From NCBI GenBank assembly GCA_023701165.1, contig JAMPXL010000028.1:1-8636 (forward strand): a DNA stretch of 8,636 bases. The letters are read 5' to 3'. The notes beneath the pieces were generated by a model, which had not been told where the DNA came from, searched no databases, and saw only the letters and a program-made list of their open reading frames with translations. This DNA comes from Geothrix sp. (GTDB lineage Bacteria > Acidobacteriota > Holophagae > Holophagales > Holophagaceae). Position numbers and translations under genes: made by a program. The stretch's first letter is position 1; each line of letters opens with the position of its first letter. Below are positions 6,754-8,636 of this stretch, piece by piece.

Positions 6754-7466
6754 CAGACGCCCCCTTCCAGGGCTGCGCGGGTGCGCGGATCGCCCAGGGG
6801 GATGAAGCCCTCCATCAGGGCCTTGCCGCTGATGGCGCCCACCACGCCGGGCAGGCCCGACAGCGGCCCGAGATCCGCCAGGTCCTTGAGGCCGCCGGAG
6901 GCCTGCACGCGGAAGCCCTCCTTCGCCACCCAGGCCGCCGCCTCCAGCCCCGGCCCCGCCAGCGTCCCGTCGCGGGAGACATCGGTCACCAGGGCCCGGT
7001 CGAACCCCAGGGTGAGCAGAGCCTCGAAGACATCGGTGGAGGCGCAGACGCTGGGAGACTGCCAGCCATGGGTGACGACGCGGTCGCCCTTGAGGTCGAG
7101 GGCTGCGATGACGCACCCGCCGGGCAGGCCCCGGAGGGCCGTGGGCTGCTCCACGGCCAGGGTGCCCACCACGGCCTCGAAGCCCAGATCGAGGGCCTCA
7201 TGGATGGCGGCGCGGCTCCGCAGGCCGCCGCCCAGCTGGAAGCGGATGGCCGGGAAGCGGGCCGGGAACCCGGTGAAGGCACCTTGGCAGGGCTGCCCGA
7301 AGGCGCCGTCCAGGTCCACCAGATGGATGCGGCGGGCCCCGGCCTCGGCCAGCTGCTCCAGCCAGGCCTCCGGGGACAGGTCGTAGAACGTGGCCTGCCT
7401 CGGATCGCCGTGGCGCAGCCGCACGAGGCGGCCGCGCATCAGGTCCATGCTCGGGATCAGCTGCAC
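6753..7466 (-). CDS. hisA: HisA, ProFAR isomerase
   Basis: TIM-barrel enzyme that isomerises the aminoaldose ProFAR to the aminoketose PRFAR, the substrate of HisFH. The start is a GTG at 7466 (plus-strand CAC 7464-7466). It places the family opening QLIPSMDLMRGRLVRLRHGD at residue 2, and GGAGG at 7471-7475 sits 4 nt upstream. No usable ATG is near: the ATG that overlaps this site is out of frame and stops after three codons. Catalytic residues are Asp8 (in PSMDL, where PAIDL is usual) and Asp124 (in AALDLKGDRVVTHGW). FQLGGGLRS (76-84), LVTDVSRDGTLAGPG (159-173) and VQASGGLKDL (187-196) are the other barrel motifs. The product is 237 residues, normal. It lies 13 nt after hisH and overlaps hisF by one base. 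Confidence 0.95.
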   Translation of the reverse strand: MQLIPSMDLMRGRLVRLRHGDPRQATFYDLSPEAWLEQLAEAGARRIHLVDLDGAFGQPCQGAFTGFPARFPAIRFQLGGGLRSRAAIHEALDLGFEAVVGTLAVEQPTALRGLPGGCVIAALDLKGDRVVTHGWQSPSVCASTDVFEALLTLGFDRALVTDVSRDGTLAGPGLEAAAWVAKEGFRVQASGGLKDLADLGPLSGLPGVVGAISGKALMEGFIPLGDPRTRAALEGGV

Positions 7467-7475
7467 ATCGCCTCC
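7467..7475 (-). promoter_or_regulatory. Ribosome binding site that fixes the hisA GTG start
   Basis: Read on the minus strand, the 13-nt hisH-hisA gap contains GGAGG (plus strand CCTCC, 7471-7475) followed by CGAT and then GTG. It is the only gap in the operon longer than 2 nt. It decides the hisA start, because the next in-frame ATG codons are Met7 and Met10, which would remove the start of the first beta strand or catalytic Asp8 itself. Confidence 0.8.
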
Positions 7476-7479
7476 GGCG

Positions 7480-8115
7480 TCAATTGCATGGAACCTCCGG
7501 GACGGGCGCGGAGGCGCCCATCCAGGCCAGGGACTGCTGCAGCAGCAGGAGCCCCGCGGGGCCGGACTTCTCGGGATGGGGCTGGAAGCCCATGACGTTG
7601 CCCCGGGCTTCGACGGCGGCGAAGGGGCGGCCATGCTCCGCCACATAGACCGTCTCTCCGGTGGGCTCCAGGGCGTAGCTGTGGACGAAGTACAGCCAGG
7701 CGCCCTGGGGATCCGCCAGGGCGGGGTGGGGATAGTTGCGGCGCACCTGGCTCCAGCCCATGTGGGGAACCTTCACGCCGGGGCCCAGACGCCGCACGAT
7801 GCCCGGGAGAAGTCCCAGGCCCGAGGCCCGGGGCGCCTCCTCGCTGCCCTCGGCCAGCAGCTGGAGGCCGAGGCAGATGCCGAGCACCGGGCGACCCTCC
7901 GCCACGAGCCCTGGCAGCGCGCGCCACCAGCCGCGCTCGCGCAGCGATTTCTGGGCCGCTTCGAAGTGGCCCACACCCGGCAGCACGATGGGGCCGCCCG
8001 GTGCGGCCTCGTCAGGCGTGGCGGCCCGCTGGAAGGACAGGCCCAGGCGGTCGAGGGCGCCCTCCAGCGAGGCCAGGTTCCCGGCGTCATAGTCGATGAG
8101 GGTGACGGCGCTCAT
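7480..8115 (-). CDS. hisH: HisH, imidazole glycerol phosphate synthase glutamine amidotransferase subunit
   Basis: Class I glutamine amidotransferase that hydrolyses glutamine and channels ammonia into HisF. The 211 residues open MSAVTLIDYDAGNLASLEGAL, the family start. The catalytic triad is visible: nucleophile Cys81 in VLGICLGLQLL, and His180 with Glu182 in GFQPHPEKSG. PGVGHFEAA (46-54), VPHMGWSQV (116-124) and WLYFVHSYAL (140-149) are typical HisH segments. Ser122 replaces the more usual Asn after PHMGW. The start ATG 8115 overlaps the hisB stop as ATGA, with a purine-rich AAGGGGA about 10 nt upstream. The frame stays open upstream of it only as a shadow of hisB. Confidence 0.97.
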   Translation of the reverse strand: MSAVTLIDYDAGNLASLEGALDRLGLSFQRAATPDEAAPGGPIVLPGVGHFEAAQKSLRERGWWRALPGLVAEGRPVLGICLGLQLLAEGSEEAPRASGLGLLPGIVRRLGPGVKVPHMGWSQVRRNYPHPALADPQGAWLYFVHSYALEPTGETVYVAEHGRPFAAVEARGNVMGFQPHPEKSGPAGLLLLQQSLAWMGASAPVPEVPCN

Positions 8116-8636
8116 GCGGACAGGGTCCCCTTGGTGGAGGGCACGCCGCCGTCCCCGGCGCGGGTGGCCTGGCGCAGGGCCAGGGCCAGGGCCTTGAACA
8201 GGGCCTCGACCTTGTGGTGCGTGTTCACGCCGCGGAGCAGGTCCGCGTGGAGGGTGAGGCCCCCGCGCATGGCCAGGGCGATGAAGAACTCCCGGACCAT
8301 CTCCACCTGGAAGCCGTCGCCCAGGACGATGGGGGGCAGGTCCGCGTGGAACTCGCACCACGGGCGGCCGGAGAGATCCACCACCACGCGGGCCAGGGCC
8401 TCGTCCAGGGGCACGCAGGCGTGGGCGAAGCGGGCGATGCCGGCGCGGTCGCCCAGGGCCGACCTCAGGGCCTCGCCCAGGCAGAGGCCCACGTCCTCCA
8501 CCAGGTGGTGGCTGTCCACGGGCAGATCCCCCTTGGCCTGGACCTCCAGGCCGAAGCCACCGTGTTTCGCCAGCTGCATGAGCATGTGGTCGAAGAAGGC
8601 GAGGCCGGTGCGGATGTCCGTTTTGCCGCCGTCCAG
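8112..8636 (-). CDS. hisB: HisB, imidazoleglycerol-phosphate dehydratase (5' end outside window)
   Basis: Manganese enzyme that dehydrates imidazole glycerol phosphate to imidazole acetol phosphate. The visible 174 residues reach the window edge in frame and begin LDGGKTDIRTGLAFFDHML, so only the N-terminal 20 or so residues of a stand-alone dehydratase are missing. Metal-binding motifs are FDHM near the edge, DSHHLVEDVG, CEFHADLP and NTHHKVEALFKAL. The C-terminus RAGDGGVPSTKGTLSA is the family ending. The in-frame ATG inside FDHML is not the start, because the conserved DG...TG..F.DHM segment lies before it. Whether a histidinol-phosphatase domain is fused in front, as in E. coli HisB, cannot be seen here. 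Confidence 0.96.
   Translation of the reverse strand: MDGGKTDIRTGLAFFDHMLMQLAKHGGFGLEVQAKGDLPVDSHHLVEDVGLCLGEALRSALGDRAGIARFAHACVPLDEALARVVVDLSGRPWCEFHADLPPIVLGDGFQVEMVREFFIALAMRGGLTLHADLLRGVNTHHKVEALFKALALALRQATRAGDGGVPSTKGTLSA

Noticed and set aside
5656..7386. 576-codon open frame on the plus strand opposite hisIE, hisF and hisA
   Set aside because: It crosses three confidently identified genes on the other strand, and its composition is that of a reverse-complement shadow.

Overview
This is a GC-rich window of chromosomal housekeeping genes from a diderm (Gram-negative-type) bacterium. It holds the 3' end of lptB, so the cell makes an outer membrane. It holds mqnC, so menaquinone is made by the futalosine route. 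It also holds a histidine operon with a short-form HisG plus HisZ. That combination, the base composition and the protein style would fit an Acidobacteriota of the Holophaga/Geothrix type. This assignment is an impression from memory and was not tested.

Layout, plus strand: lptB (5' end outside the window), rpoN (sigma-54) and hpf (ribosome hibernation factor) form the widespread lptB-rpoN-hpf cluster. The ptsN and rapZ genes that often follow in Proteobacteria are absent. A perfect 14-bp hairpin follows hpf. Only 24 nt beyond it starts a 54-codon gene for a Cys-rich, zinc-ribbon-like protein, which ends 2 nt before mqnC (radical SAM dehypoxanthine futalosine cyclase).

Centre: an 83-bp gap separates the converging mqnC and hisG genes. 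It is visibly AT-richer than its surroundings and carries three copies of a 12-13 bp ATCCTGTTAATC-type repeat. One copy is inverted relative to the other two, so two competing stem-loops are possible.

Layout, minus strand (read from the right-hand end): hisB (5' end outside the window), hisH, hisA, hisF, hisIE, hisZ, hisG. Every junction is an overlap or a gap of 13 nt or less, so this is almost certainly one transcript. It encodes ATP phosphoribosyltransferase (HisG with HisZ), the cyclohydrolase/pyrophosphohydrolase fusion (HisIE), the isomerase (HisA), the glutamine-dependent cyclase pair (HisF with HisH) and the dehydratase (HisB). hisC, hisD and histidinol-phosphatase are not in view and may lie beyond the right edge.

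I found no mobile element, CRISPR array, tRNA/rRNA or unknown multi-gene system. The less ordinary points are the small Cys-rich gene coupled to mqnC, the hairpin in front of it, and the repeat cluster between mqnC and hisG.
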